The notes: a model not told the origin generated them from the letters alone. Shown: positions 47,213 to 56,508, counted from the stretch's first letter. The stretch is 64,000 nucleotides of DNA from Glaciecola punicea ACAM 611 (GCF_000252165.1 NZ_BAET01000007.1:423888-487887); one strand, 5' to 3'. Program-made: numbers and translations.

Positions 47213-47950
47213 CTAGCTCATGTGCATACCACCATTCACATGAATGGTCTCACCGGTTATATAAGCGGCGGCGTCTGAGCATAAAAACGCCACTGTAGCT
47301 GCGATTTCTTTTGGATCGCCCAGTCTGTTGGCGGGAATATCTTTAAATATAGCTGTTTTTTGCTCGTCACTTAGGCCACGCGTCATATCGGTATCGATAA
47401 AGCCGGGGGCAACTACGTTAACCGTTATGCCTCTAGAGGCTATCTCACGTGCCATAGACTTACTAAAACCGATAACAGCTGCTTTTGCCGCTGCGTAGTT
47501 AGCCTGTCCGGCGTTGCCCGTTGAACCAACTACTGAACCAATTGAGACTATACGGCCGTTTTTTTTCTTCATCATACCGCGCATGACAGCTTTTGAGAGT
47601 TTGAACACCGAGGTTAAATTTGTCTGTAGGATGTCGTTCCACTCATCCTCTTTCATGCGCATAATTAAATTGTCGCGAGTAATACCTGCATTATTAATAA
47701 GCAAATCGATACCGCCGTATTTAGCGGTAATGTCAGCGATAACGAGGCTAACTTCTTCATCAACGGTTACATTTAAGCGCATACCGGTGCCAGAGTCGCC
47801 TAAATATGCAGAAATAGCGTCAGCGCCGCAGTCACTTGTTGCTGTGCCAATAACGATTGCACCTAAACTCGCAAGCTGCTCAGCGGTTGCTTTGCCTATG
47901 CCGCGGCTTGCGCCTGTTACAAGCGCTACCTTTCCAGTTAAATCAAACAT
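47213..47950 (-). CDS. fabG: 3-oxoacyl-ACP reductase
   Basis: FabG reduces 3-oxoacyl-ACP with NADPH. The 245-residue short-chain dehydrogenase has the NADP loop TGASRGIGKATAE, INNAGITRD, and the triad S139, Y152 and K156 (QANYAAAKAAVIG). AGGA precedes the ATG. It sits between fabD and acpP as in E. coli. Confidence 0.98.
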   Translation of the reverse strand: MFDLTGKVALVTGASRGIGKATAEQLASLGAIVIGTATSDCGADAISAYLGDSGTGMRLNVTVDEEVSLVIADITAKYGGIDLLINNAGITRDNLIMRMKEDEWNDILQTNLTSVFKLSKAVMRGMMKKKNGRIVSIGSVVGSTGNAGQANYAAAKAAVIGFSKSMAREIASRGITVNVVAPGFIDTDMTRGLSDEQKTAIFKDIPANRLGDPKEIAATVAFLCSDAAAYITGETIHVNGGMHMS

Positions 47951-47997
47951 ACTTATCCTTTATAATTCTTTTGTGATTCTTTTATACACTAGGTATC

Positions 47998-48915
47998 TTA
48001 TACTAAGTCTTTAGCACTATTCATATTGCGGGTAGTCACACTTTTATCGATGCGTTTTATTAAGCCCGACAGCACTTTGCCTGGCCCTACCTCAACAAAT
48101 TCGCTTACCTCTTGCGCAATCAAATATGTCACACTTTGCGACCAGCGAACCGGCATGTAAAGCTGACGTACTAAGGCGTCTTTTATATCATCAACATTAT
48201 CGTTAACCGCAACATCAACATTATTCACAATGGGCGTGGTAGGTTGTTTAAACACGATAGCATTTAATAAAGCCTGTAGTTTAATGCTTGCACCTTTCAT
48301 TAGTAAGCAATGCGAAGGTACACTTACGGCTAGTGATAATGCCTTTTTTGCGCCAGCAGCTTTGAGTGCGAGCGCTGCTGCATCGGCCGCTTTTTTAGTG
48401 CCGGCAATCACGACCTGACCAGGAGAATTGTAATTTACGGGCGCGACAACTTGTTTAGTATCTGCAGCGACTTTTGCACAGACATCAGCAATTATGTTGT
48501 CGTCTAAGCCAATAATGGCATACATTGCGCCCTCGCCTGGCGCTACGGCCTGCTGCATAAACTGCCCGCGAGCCTGCACCAGCTTTACACCAGCGCTTAA
48601 ACCAAGCACATTAGCGGCAACCAATGCGGTGTATTCACCCAAGCTGTGCCCAGCATAAAAATGCGGTGTAAAATCTGTTTCTGACTGCAGTACCCGCAGG
48701 CAAGCAACGCTGGCTGTTAGCAATGCAGGCTGCGTAATTTCAGTTTGACTAAGCTGCCCATCATCACGCTGAGTTACTTTAAATAGGTTGTATCCAATAG
48801 CGTCAGACGCTTCTTCAAATACTGATTTCACGATACTAAAGTCGCTAGCTAAATCGGCTAGCATTCCTACAGATTGGCTTCCCTGTCCCGGAAATACACA
48901 TGCTATTTTACTCAT
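47998..48915 (-). CDS. fabD: malonyl-CoA:ACP transacylase
   Basis: FabD loads malonyl onto ACP. The 305-residue protein has FPGQGSQSVGM, the catalytic serine S91 in YAGHSLGEYTAL, and the catalytic histidine in SVPSHCLLM. The two-base changes seen in LLM (usual ALM) are unlikely to matter. It is between fabH and fabG on the same strand. Confidence 0.97.
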   Translation of the reverse strand: MSKIACVFPGQGSQSVGMLADLASDFSIVKSVFEEASDAIGYNLFKVTQRDDGQLSQTEITQPALLTASVACLRVLQSETDFTPHFYAGHSLGEYTALVAANVLGLSAGVKLVQARGQFMQQAVAPGEGAMYAIIGLDDNIIADVCAKVAADTKQVVAPVNYNSPGQVVIAGTKKAADAAALALKAAGAKKALSLAVSVPSHCLLMKGASIKLQALLNAIVFKQPTTPIVNNVDVAVNDNVDDIKDALVRQLYMPVRWSQSVTYLIAQEVSEFVEVGPGKVLSGLIKRIDKSVTTRNMNSAKDLV

Positions 48916-48942
48916 TAATAGTTCTCGTTCTTCGTTGTTATG

Positions 48943-49902
48943 CTAATATTTCACTAGCGCAGATGCCCACGCAAAACCACCGCCAAAGGCTTCTAGTAAT
49001 AAGTTTTGACCACGTTTAATTCTACCGTCTCTAATGGCAATATCTAGCGCAGTAGGTACGGTCGCCGCTGAGGTATTGCCATATTTCTCAAGTGTTAACA
49101 CCACTTGGTCAAGCGACATATCTAATTTTTTAGCGGTAGCTTTTATAATCCGAAAATTGGCTTGATGTGGCACCAACCAATCTAAATCAGATTTTGCCAT
49201 GTTGTTGGCCGCCAAAGTTTCTTCAACTATTTCACTTAGTTTCGTGACCGCAACTTTGAACACTTCATTGCCTTTCATGCCACCCCAATTTTCATGCACC
49301 GAGGCTTCATCGCCGCGTGTTGGGTTGCCAACATGCAATAAATCAGAATACGAGCCTGCCGCATTAATATGTGTAGACAATATACCAGCTTCTTCACTTG
49401 CTTCTAATATGGTTGCACCCGCGCCATCGCCAAATAAAATGATCATTGAACGATCTTTAGGGTCAATTAAGCGGCTCAAGCAGTCACTGCCTATTACTAA
49501 TATACGCTTCACCATGCCACTTTTGATGTACTGGTCGGCGACACTTAACGCATAGCAGTACCCAGCACATGCTGCGGCAACATCGAACGCGGGGATATTG
49601 TCTACTTTGAGAATTTTTTGAATTTCGCAGGCTGAACTAGGTAACGCGTAACGCCCGCTAGTAGTTGCACAAACAATCATATCTATATCACTAGGCAGCA
49701 ATTGCGCGGCTTCAAGCGCCTTCAATGACGCTTGTGCTCCCATTGTAGCGACGGTTTCATCTGCACCTATAAGTCGTCTTTCTTTAATGCCGGTGCGGTC
49801 AGTTATCCATTTATCGGACGTATCAATCATAATTTCTAGGTCGGCATTGCTGCGTACGTCTTTAGGAAAATAGCTACCCGTGCCAATTATTCGGGAATAC
49901 AT
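48943..49902 (-). CDS. fabH: 3-oxoacyl-ACP synthase III (KAS III)
   Basis: FabH starts fatty-acid synthesis by condensing acetyl-CoA with malonyl-ACP. The 319-residue protein has nucleophile C112 ([12 protein letters not shown]), the histidine in [11 protein letters not shown] and the asparagine in [12 protein letters not shown]. It begins five bases after plsX. The sole FabH in the window, its chain preference cannot be told. Confidence 0.97.
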   Translation of the reverse strand: MYSRIIGTGSYFPKDVRSNADLEIMIDTSDKWITDRTGIKERRLIGADETVATMGAQASLKALEAAQLLPSDIDMIVCATTSGRYALPSSACEIQKILKVDNIPAFDVAAACAGYCYALSVADQYIKSGMVKRILVIGSDCLSRLIDPKDRSMIILFGDGAGATILEASEEAGILSTHINAAGSYSDLLHVGNPTRGDEASVHENWGGMKGNEVFKVAVTKLSEIVEETLAANNMAKSDLDWLVPHQANFRIIKATAKKLDMSLDQVVLTLEKYGNTSAATVPTALDIAIRDGRIKRGQNLLLEAFGGGFAWASALVKY

Positions 49903-49907
49903 ATTTA

Positions 49908-50924
49908 CTAGTGCTCCATTAACTCTTGTTCTATTTTCGTTTTTATTTTATCAGGAACTGCTTGCTGAGCTTCATTAATTGCTTGCACAATAGCGTAGTA
50001 GCAGGCCTCCGTAGACGCATTTCCGTGACTTTTTATAACGGTAGACTGCAATCCTAACAGACTGGCTCCGTTATACTGGTCGGGGTTCATACGTTGAAAC
50101 AAGCTTTTGATAAGTGGCAGCGCAAGTTTGCTTAGAATACGCGCAATTAAGGTTTCTTTCGTCAGCGTTTTAATTTCTTCAACTAAGAATTTAGCTATGC
50201 CTTCACTCGCTTTAAGCGCTACATTACCGGTAAATCCGTCAGTTACCACCACGTCGGTTTCACCGGCAAATATATCATCACCTTCAACATAACCCACATA
50301 GTTTATTGCACCGCATTCTTTTATTAAGCTGTTGGCATGTTTAACGAGGCTGTTGCCCTTTGTATCTTCTTCGCCTACATTCAATAGCGCTACTGCGGGA
50401 GATGCAATACCCTGGGTTTGCTGCATAAATACAGAGCCCATGAGCGCATATTGAAAAAGATTCTCAGCGTTATAGTTAATAGAAGCGCCTAAATCTAGCA
50501 GCAGGACTTTCTTTCGGTTTTGTGTTGGCAGTAGAGTACACAGCGCCGGTCTCGATATTCCAGGAATAGTCTTGAGCACATAGTACGCCATTGCTATTAA
50601 GGCACCGGTGTTGCCAGCACTTACGCAGGCGTTAGCAATATCTTGCTGGGTCAAGTCGAGGGCTTTACGCATACTTGAGCATTTTTTCTGCCGAATGGCC
50701 ATAGCCGGATTATCGGTCATCTCGACAATTTGCGCACATATCTCGTAGGTAACGCGATTTGCATAGACTGCTAAGCTAGATTTAAAAGATGTAATAGATG
50801 TTTGATCGCCACATATAATAACGGCTACCGCGTCAAAATTTGAAAGGATTTTGTGTGTTGCAGATAAAAAAACATGGGGGCCGCGATCGCCCCCCATGAT
50901 ATCTATTGCTATTGTGACATGCAC
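49908..50924 (-). CDS. plsX: phosphate acyltransferase PlsX
   Basis: PlsX converts acyl-ACP to acyl-phosphate, used to acylate glycerol-3-phosphate. The 338-residue protein has [44 protein letters not shown] and [15 protein letters not shown]. It follows rpmF by 18 bases in the conserved yceD-rpmF-plsX-fabH order. An upstream ribosome site is weak. Confidence 0.97.
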   Translation of the reverse strand: MHVTIAIDIMGGDRGPHVFLSATHKILSNFDAVAVIICGDQTSITSFKSSLAVYANRVTYEICAQIVEMTDNPAMAIRQKKCSSMRKALDLTQQDIANACVSAGNTGALIAMAYYVLKTIPGISRPALCTLLPTQNRKKVLLLDLGASINYNAENLFQYALMGSVFMQQTQGIASPAVALLNVGEEDTKGNSLVKHANSLIKECGAINYVGYVEGDDIFAGETDVVVTDGFTGNVALKASEGIAKFLVEEIKTLTKETLIARILSKLALPLIKSLFQRMNPDQYNGASLLGLQSTVIKSHGNASTEACYYAIVQAINEAQQAVPDKIKTKIEQELMEH

Positions 50925-50942
50925 AAATATAAGCCTGAATGC

Positions 50943-51113
50943 TTACTTTGCCGTCACTTTTTCACCTTTGTAAAAACCATCATTTGTCACATGGTGACGA
51001 CGATGAGTTTCGCCAGAGGTCGCATCTACCGACAATGTCGCGCCTGGTAATGAGTCATGTGAACGACGCATTCCACGCGTAGAGCGTGTTCTTCTACTTT
51101 TCTGTACCGCCAT
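50943..51113 (-). CDS. rpmF: 50S ribosomal protein L32
   Basis: L32 is a small basic protein of the large ribosomal subunit. Translation of this 57-codon frame gives 56 residues starting [19 protein letters not shown] after Met, then [17 protein letters not shown], closely similar to E. coli L32. It has no cysteine pair, as in the Zn-free form. It begins nine bases after the yceD stop. Confidence 0.96.
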   Translation of the reverse strand: MAVQKSRRTRSTRGMRRSHDSLPGATLSVDATSGETHRRHHVTNDGFYKGEKVTAK

Positions 51114-51122
51114 GGGTTACTC

Positions 51123-51644
51123 CTAGTCTCGCTTAAGTTCTTTTAAAACCGCAAATGGGTTTTCACGCACTGGTCCCGGTTCGATGTCTCCAAACTGCAT
51201 ATTTTCAGCTTTTACCTTACATTCCTCATGAGAATGTAAGGGCACTAAAGGCAAAGATAGAATTAATTCATCTTCAAGCAGTTCAAATAAATCGACCTCT
51301 CCTTGGTCATCGACCTGTACCGGGTCGTATGCGTCTGGTAATAGGTCTGTTTGCTCACTCCCCTGCACGGGTGTGTAACAAAACTCAGTGTGAACTGAGT
51401 GGTCAAACACTTCATTACAGCGCTGACAAATTAGTTGCACCTGCGAACGCATTTCACCGTTAAAGTAAGTAAGACTCTGCGCGTCTTTTGAAAACTCAAT
51501 TTTAACATGCACTTCAGGCGCAGCATCCGCTACCGCTGAGCTGTATCGTAACATTTCACACGCCAAATAAATGCCATCGTACTTCGACCGCAACTGCGCG
51601 CTTTTGTTTGGATCTAGTTTTTTTGGTAATTTCACATTTGTCAT
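51123..51644 (-). CDS. yceD: YceD (DUF177) family protein
   Basis: YceD is a conserved 173-residue protein next to rpmF, in the family linked to 23S rRNA accumulation in plants and bacteria. It starts MTNVKLPKKLDPNKSAQ like E. coli YceD, has the zinc-like CQRCNEVFDH and a second cysteine in HEECKV, LFELLEDELILSLPLVP, and ENPFAVLKELKRD at the end. It heads the yceD-rpmF-plsX-fab operon. A promoter candidate is at 51654-51682. Confidence 0.92.
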   Translation of the reverse strand: MTNVKLPKKLDPNKSAQLRSKYDGIYLACEMLRYSSAVADAAPEVHVKIEFSKDAQSLTYFNGEMRSQVQLICQRCNEVFDHSVHTEFCYTPVQGSEQTDLLPDAYDPVQVDDQGEVDLFELLEDELILSLPLVPLHSHEECKVKAENMQFGDIEPGPVRENPFAVLKELKRD

Positions 51645-51994
51645 AGCGCGCGCATGGTATATATTTGTGTGGCGTTAGTCAAAGCTTTTCATTCGTTTGG
51701 TTTTCATAGCTAGCGCCTGAAATGGTTTAAAGCCCCTATAGTATATATATTAACTAATGTGCAATATAGTAAAATTAGTCAAACTTCACAACACACATTT
51801 TAATTATAGGCAAATTTACTCTTCAGCTTAGATTACGCAAATAGCTATTAGAAATAAACACTATATTGATTCAACAAACCTACTCCTTTGGTTCCTAAAA
51901 ATAATAAATCCTGTTTTCTTTGTCTAAATAGCGCTACCTTAACAAAACGTTCATAACGAATACAACGTCACATAAAAATATAAGGTTATTAAAT
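51645..51994. other. divergent region between yceD and the amidohydrolase gene
   Basis: This AT-rich 350-base stretch carries the yceD promoter candidate at its left end. I see no gene, hairpin terminator or clear operator in the remaining part. Confidence 0.4.
51654..51682 (-). promoter_or_regulatory. putative yceD-rpmF-plsX-fab promoter
   Basis: On the minus strand TTGACT (51677-51682) and TACCAT (51654-51659) are 17 bases apart, 5 and 4 of 6 consensus. A start about seven bases downstream would leave only a few bases before the yceD ATG at 51644, a nearly leaderless transcript. Confidence 0.4.
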
Positions 51995-53368
51995 ATGTCA
52001 AAATTTGCAGTGTTTTTTACAATAATGATCACTTTTTGCCTTGTCAATTTGCCAATGGCCAATGCTCAGCAAACCGCTTTAGTAGGCGGTCGTCTAATAG
52101 ATGGTTTTGGCCATCAGCCGCTTGCCAATAGCGTTATTTTAATTAAAGATGGGATAATACTAAAAGTGGGTTCGATAGACACGTTACCGGTCCCTAACGA
52201 CTATAAAGTGGTATCCACAGAAGGCATGGATGTGTTGCCCGGGCTGTGGGAAAACCATGCTCATTTAATGCTTACTGGGCATGCCGACTATGTGCACTGG
52301 CGTAAAGAGTATACATCTAAACTTGCTAGCGAAATAATGCCAGCAAGCGCCGAGCAGCTGCTCCTTGCGGGTATAACCAGTGCACGTGATTTAGGCGCGC
52401 CGCTTGAAGATTCGATATTAATAAAAAAACAAATTGAAAGTGGTGAAATCCCTGGCCCTCGCCTGTATGTATCAGGACCATTCTTGCAGCATAAACCTTA
52501 CCCAGGTACCGAACATTATCGTTGGGGGATTGACGGCGTAAAAGATGCAAAGCTTAAGGTCAACAAGTTGGCTGACGCTGGAGTGGATATCATAAAGCTA
52601 ATAGACCACGACATGATGACAATTGAGGAAGCTCAATCGATTGTAGATCAAGCTCACAAGCGTAATTTAGTGGTGGTGGCTCATGCACACAAACCTGACG
52701 AAATTAGACGTGGACTGGAGATTGGCGTTGATAATTTTGAGCATACCGGCTTGACGACTGCACCCGAATACCCAGAAGACGTTATTCGTTTGCTCAAAGA
52801 GCGTACTGCAAAAGGCCGCATTGCTGGTGGACCGTTATTTTGGACACCGACTGTAGAAGGTCTATGGAACTATGAGACAACAGTTTCAAATTTTGAACGC
52901 CTAGATGACAAGTGCTGGCATAGAGGACTAGAACCGAGCACGATTAAAGATATTCGTGATTCTCTTGGCAATGTGGGGCAGCTAGAATATATGCAGCTAA
53001 CGCCGCTGCGAAAGCCTACACTTAAACGCAAAATTCAGCAGTTGAAAGATACCGGTGTCGTAATGCTAATTGGCACGGACAGCGGAATACCGACTAAATT
53101 CCATTGTCAGAGTACATGGAATGAACTTTCGGTATGGGTAAACGAAATGGATATTTCACCAATGGACACTATCAGAGCTGCCACATATTGGCCTTCGGTA
53201 CTCATGAAGGTGAGTGATAAAACAGGCACTATTTCAGCCGGTAAATATGCCGATATTATTGCGGTTAAAGGTGATGTGCTGCGCTACATTAACTTGTTGC
53301 AAAACGTCGATATGGTAATGAAAGGTGGAAAAGTTTATAAGTTAAATGGCTTACCAACGGCTGATTAA
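51995..53368 (+). CDS. secreted amidohydrolase (imidazolonepropionase / Xaa-Pro dipeptidase-like)
   Basis: The 457-residue precursor has a signal peptide (hydrophobic 4-20, cleavage near NANAQQ) and an amidohydrolase TIM barrel. Metal-ligand candidates are LPGLWENHAHLML (HxH), the probable carbamylated Lys in DIIKLIDHD, VVAHAHK, DNFEHTG and IGTDSGI. It looks like the periplasmic peptidase-like amidohydrolases of marine bacteria; the substrate is unknown. It separates yceD from maf, which are adjacent in E. coli, so it may be an insertion in an otherwise conserved block. Confidence 0.85.
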   Translation: MSKFAVFFTIMITFCLVNLPMANAQQTALVGGRLIDGFGHQPLANSVILIKDGIILKVGSIDTLPVPNDYKVVSTEGMDVLPGLWENHAHLMLTGHADYVHWRKEYTSKLASEIMPASAEQLLLAGITSARDLGAPLEDSILIKKQIESGEIPGPRLYVSGPFLQHKPYPGTEHYRWGIDGVKDAKLKVNKLADAGVDIIKLIDHDMMTIEEAQSIVDQAHKRNLVVVAHAHKPDEIRRGLEIGVDNFEHTGLTTAPEYPEDVIRLLKERTAKGRIAGGPLFWTPTVEGLWNYETTVSNFERLDDKCWHRGLEPSTIKDIRDSLGNVGQLEYMQLTPLRKPTLKRKIQQLKDTGVVMLIGTDSGIPTKFHCQSTWNELSVWVNEMDISPMDTIRAATYWPSVLMKVSDKTGTISAGKYADIIAVKGDVLRYINLLQNVDMVMKGGKVYKLNGLPTAD

Positions 53369-53379
53369 GCCTATCAAAT

Positions 53380-53434
53380 TTAGCTTGCTACACATTATCT
53401 AAACCAAGAAAACATAGTTAGTACCAGCAAGCTA
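53380..53434. repeat. long-loop inverted repeat after the amidohydrolase gene
   Basis: TTAGCTTGCT (53380-53389) and AGCAAGCTAA (53425-53434) are perfectly complementary over ten bases with a 35-base loop. It lies just after the amidohydrolase stop with no T-run. It may be an mRNA 3' stabilising structure or a remnant of an insertion. Confidence 0.5.
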
Positions 53435-53650
53435 ACACCACTAGAACGACGCTAATGTTGTTATCTCACTATTTAGAGTTACGCAGCGATCATTACACTA
53501 AGAAAAACTTTTGCAAAAAAAATCAAACTAATATTGCTTCAGACTCTACGAAATATTTAATTGAAGTACTACGCGAACACAATTGAGTATTTAAACTATT
53601 ATGGTTGTACAATCAATACAGTCGTCACATCAACTATTTTTGATTTACTT

Positions 53651-54274
53651 ATGTCAACTATCCAAAACCAGCACTGCCCTATTTTACTTGCCTCTTCTTC
53701 AAAATACCGTGCGAAGTTGCTGGCGCAATTGGGGCTAGATTTTGTTCAGGCAGCGCCTAACATTGACGAGTCAGCTATAGATAAAGAAATGCCACATGAC
53801 ATGGTAAGTAGGTTAAGCGAACAAAAAGCATTAGTGTTATCTGAGCAACATCCCATGCATATTATTATATCGTCAGACCAAATCGCGGTGACGCAAAGGA
53901 ATGAAATTTTAGGCAAACCGCTTACTCATGAGCGCGCGGTTGAACAGCTTATGCAGGTAAGTGGCCAAAAACTTACTTTTCTTACGGGCTTGTGTGTGTT
54001 ATCCCCTTTGCCTAACAGCGCTGACGGCTGGCATAAGCAATTAGCGGTTGTGCCCTATTATGTACACTTTCGACCCTTAAGCCTTGCGCAGATAAATGAT
54101 TATATTACACGAGAACAGCCTTTAGACTGCGCCGGTGCTTTTAAGGTAGAAGGCTTAGGCATTAGCTTATTTGAAAAGCTAGAGGGTGATGATCCTAACA
54201 GTCTGATTGGCCTGCCGCTTATTGCTTTATGTAGCATGTTGGCAAATATAGGCCGTCCAATTTTAGGGGGATAA
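53651..54274 (+). CDS. Maf-family nucleoside triphosphate pyrophosphatase (YceF-like)
   Basis: Maf proteins hydrolyse non-canonical nucleotides; the E. coli YceF subtype acts on m7GTP. The 207-residue protein has ILLASSSKYRAKLLAQLGL at the start, the catalytic Asp in ISSDQIAV, and EGLGISLFEKLEGDDPNSLIGLPL at the end, closest to YceF. The longer open frame from 53561 is not used; the ATG at 53651 matches family starts. No clear ribosome site precedes it. Confidence 0.9.
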   Translation: MSTIQNQHCPILLASSSKYRAKLLAQLGLDFVQAAPNIDESAIDKEMPHDMVSRLSEQKALVLSEQHPMHIIISSDQIAVTQRNEILGKPLTHERAVEQLMQVSGQKLTFLTGLCVLSPLPNSADGWHKQLAVVPYYVHFRPLSLAQINDYITREQPLDCAGAFKVEGLGISLFEKLEGDDPNSLIGLPLIALCSMLANIGRPILGG

Positions 54275-54381
54275 CCAAGCTATATCATTCTGCGGTAGTG
54301 TATCGTGGTGCACCATAGTCCGACATTATTTGTGCATAAATTTATACAAGCTTTACTACTTACTTTCTCGCACACCAAGGC

Positions 54382-54813
54382 TCAGCTTTTTTTGCAATAT
54401 GCCTGAAAACCAAACCATCCCGCAGTCGCACAACAACTGGTTAAGAATGTACCCCATACCCAATCAGTCAACATAATTTTAAGCGTAAAACCTTCTATTA
54501 TGCTATGGGCTGTAAGGTTGTATGCCCCATAGCTGGCTAGGCCTAAAAGCGCACCGTCTATGGCCGCGTAGGTCCATAGTTTTTCTCTATTGGGCAACAC
54601 GGCTAATAAGAAGGTAACACTAGTGTATATCAAGTAAAATATTAACCAAGGCCAAGTTATAAACTGGCTTCGCATAAGCGACTGCATTTCAGTTTGATAC
54701 CAGTTAGTGGCAAAGTAACCTAACCAAAATGCATCTAGAATAGCAAAGCTTATACAAATGCATGTTAGCGATATGACGATACTGCGCATAAACTTTTTAA
54801 CATTGGTCAGCAT
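54382..54813 (-). CDS. DUF2177 family membrane protein
   Basis: This 143-residue protein has four hydrophobic segments (about 10-30, 52-72, 83-103, 117-138) and the family's FAILDAFWLGYFATNWY and GAYNLTAHSI. DUF2177 members are small inner-membrane proteins of unknown role. GGAAG lies eight bases before the ATG. It is 55 bases downstream of the SpmA/B-like gene on the same strand, so both may be co-transcribed. Confidence 0.78.
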   Translation of the reverse strand: MLTNVKKFMRSIVISLTCICISFAILDAFWLGYFATNWYQTEMQSLMRSQFITWPWLIFYLIYTSVTFLLAVLPNREKLWTYAAIDGALLGLASYGAYNLTAHSIIEGFTLKIMLTDWVWGTFLTSCCATAGWFGFQAYCKKS

Positions 54814-54868
54814 GATGTAATCTTCCTTTACTTATTGTACTTAGTAATCGTAAACAGACATGCATACT

Positions 54869-56098
54869 TTACCCAAAAAACCAGTACGACACCATAATTG
54901 CTGCAAAGATGCCCGCAAAATCAGCCGCTAAACAACAGCCAACCGCGTAGCGACTGTGTTTTATGCCAACGGCGCCTAAATAAACTGCCAGTACGTAAAA
55001 GGTGGTTTCGGTGGAGCCTTGCATAACCGATGCTAAACGCCCTACAAAAGAGTCAGCGCCGTGAAACTGCATCGTTTCAATCATGAGTGCTCGAGCACCA
55101 GAGCCACTTAATGGTTTCATCATTGCGGTAGGTAGCGCATCTACAAAGCGGGTGTCTAGTCCTACTAAGGCAACCAAGAAAGCCACTTGATCAGTGACAA
55201 AATCCATAACTCCGCTGGCCCGTAGCATTCCAATAGCGAATAGCATCGCCAATAAGAAAGGAATAATTGACACCGCCACGTCAAAACCTTGCTTAGCACC
55301 TTCAACGAATTGTTCGTAGGTGTCTTGGCCTTTACGCCAGCCAATCACTAAGACGGCAACAATGAAGGTCATTAGTGCAAAGTTGGCAATTAAACTCGAT
55401 TGACTGGCTAGCTGATCAGCGGCTAACCTTGAAAAGTAAAGCATAACTGCCGCTAACAAACTAAAGGCACCGACTAAGTAAATTAGCACCACGCGGTTAA
55501 ATAAATTTACTTTTTGCACTGCGCAGGTGACTATCAAACCCACTAAAGTGGATGCGCTAGTGGCCAGCAGAATAGGAATAAACACATCGGTTGGCTGAGC
55601 TGCGCCTTGCTCTGCTCGATACAAAAATACGGCAATAGGAAATAAGGTCACAGACGAGGTGTTTAACACTAAAAATAATATTTGGGAATTTGTAAGCGTA
55701 TCTTTTACCGGGGATAAGGTCTGCATATCCTGCATGGCTTTTATGCCAAAAGGCGTTGCTGCGTTGTCAAGGCCAAGAATATTTGCCGACATATTCATGG
55801 TAATACTGCCAAGCGCAGGATGATCTCTTGGTATATCAGGCATTATACGGCACAGCAGCGGGGCCAACAGTCTTGAAAATTTAGCGATTAAGCCTGAGTT
55901 TTCGGCTACTTTAAATATGCCTAACCAAAAAGCCAGTAAGCCTATAAGGCCAAGGGCTATATCAACACTGGTGCGTGCCATGCTGGTAACGGCGGTCATG
56001 ACTTGTTCAAAGCTGCCCATGTCACCAGTAACAACCACCTTGATACATGTGGCAATGAAGGAACTGACAATAAAAGCCAGCCAGATTTTGTGCAGCAT
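54869..56098 (-). CDS. nucleoside-recognition (Gate) membrane protein, SpmA/SpmB fusion type
   Basis: This 409-residue inner-membrane protein has two halves: the first with GSITMNMSANILGLDNAATPFG-like sequence typical of SpmA, the second (from about 215) with PFLLAMLFAIGMLRASGVM and PTAMMKPLSGSGARA typical of SpmB. Both halves carry several membrane spans. The fused form occurs in non-sporulating bacteria; it may move a small molecule such as a nucleoside, but the substrate is not known. GAGG lies six bases before the ATG. Confidence 0.85.
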   Translation of the reverse strand: MLHKIWLAFIVSSFIATCIKVVVTGDMGSFEQVMTAVTSMARTSVDIALGLIGLLAFWLGIFKVAENSGLIAKFSRLLAPLLCRIMPDIPRDHPALGSITMNMSANILGLDNAATPFGIKAMQDMQTLSPVKDTLTNSQILFLVLNTSSVTLFPIAVFLYRAEQGAAQPTDVFIPILLATSASTLVGLIVTCAVQKVNLFNRVVLIYLVGAFSLLAAVMLYFSRLAADQLASQSSLIANFALMTFIVAVLVIGWRKGQDTYEQFVEGAKQGFDVAVSIIPFLLAMLFAIGMLRASGVMDFVTDQVAFLVALVGLDTRFVDALPTAMMKPLSGSGARALMIETMQFHGADSFVGRLASVMQGSTETTFYVLAVYLGAVGIKHSRYAVGCCLAADFAGIFAAIMVSYWFFG

Positions 56099-56267
56099 AA
56101 CTGCCCTCTTTTATTATGTTTTAAGAATTTTAGTCATAGTGAAACACTTAATGTATGCCAGCCAAAGGCTTTAATTGCGACATTTTGGCTTAGCATATAA
56201 GCATACTCGAAAAATAGTACCATCAAATACAAGCCTGGGATCTATTTATACTAAAAAGCACTTTATC

Positions 56268-56296
56268 TTTAACTCACAAATACGGTATAGTATAAT
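56268..56296 (+). promoter_or_regulatory. putative promoter of the small RNA candidate
   Basis: TATAAT (56291-56296), a perfect -10, follows TTTAAC (56268-56273, 3 of 6) with a 17-base spacer. It is the only strong -10 on the plus strand of this gap, and the structured RNA region at 56404-56507 lies downstream. Confidence 0.45.
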
Positions 56297-56372
56297 TAAG
56301 TTAATGATTACACGCATTGCTCCTATGTATTATATTATGCTAGGAAATATGCGGTAAGAAAGTATGCAGTAC

Positions 56373-56400
56373 AAAGTTTGATGTTAAAAGTTTGATATTA
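56373..56400. repeat. tandem 14-bp repeat upstream of the RNA hairpins
   Basis: AAAGTTTGATGTTA (56373-56386) is followed directly by AAAGTTTGATATTA (56387-56400), differing at one position, and then by AAAG. It lies just before the first hairpin of the small RNA candidate. It could be a regulator site or part of the RNA 5' region. Confidence 0.6.
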
Positions 56401-56479
56401 AAAGAGGCTTTTGTGGAAGCCTCCCGTTGTTGTAGTTAGTACAAGTTAGCGCAAGGCTCTTAAATGAGCCACCCCCTAA

Positions 56480-56508
56480 GCCTGGAACGTTTGTTCCAGG
56501 CCTTTTTA
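56480..56508 (+). terminator. terminator of the small RNA candidate
   Basis: Stem GCCTGGAAC (56480-56488) / GTTCCAGGC (56493-56501), loop GTTT, then C and five T (56503-56507). It is orphaned: the nearest genes on both sides are on the minus strand. Confidence 0.82.

Larger units (their letters stand above)
56303..56508 (+). ncRNA. candidate small regulatory RNA
   Basis: A stretch with no protein-coding signal contains three successive hairpins on the plus strand. GAGGCTT/AAGCCTC pairs over 56405-56424, GGCTC/GAGCC over 56455-56470, and GCCTGGAAC/GTTCCAGGC (56480-56501) ends in T5, a factor-independent terminator. An unpaired T/G-rich segment (about 56425-56450) lies between the first two. 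No plus-strand gene precedes it, so the terminator needs a transcript of its own. A TATAAT promoter at 56291 would give about 205 bases. Tandem 14-bp repeats precede it at 56373-56400. The 5' end is uncertain; the structured core may be only 105 bases. Confidence 0.55.

Noticed and set aside
56175-56357. A 60-codon plus-strand frame in the gap between tesB and the SpmA/B fusion
   Set aside because: It has no ribosome site and no recognisable domain, and its composition is that of AT-rich intergenic DNA. A 17-codon frame inside (from 56304) is also unsupported.
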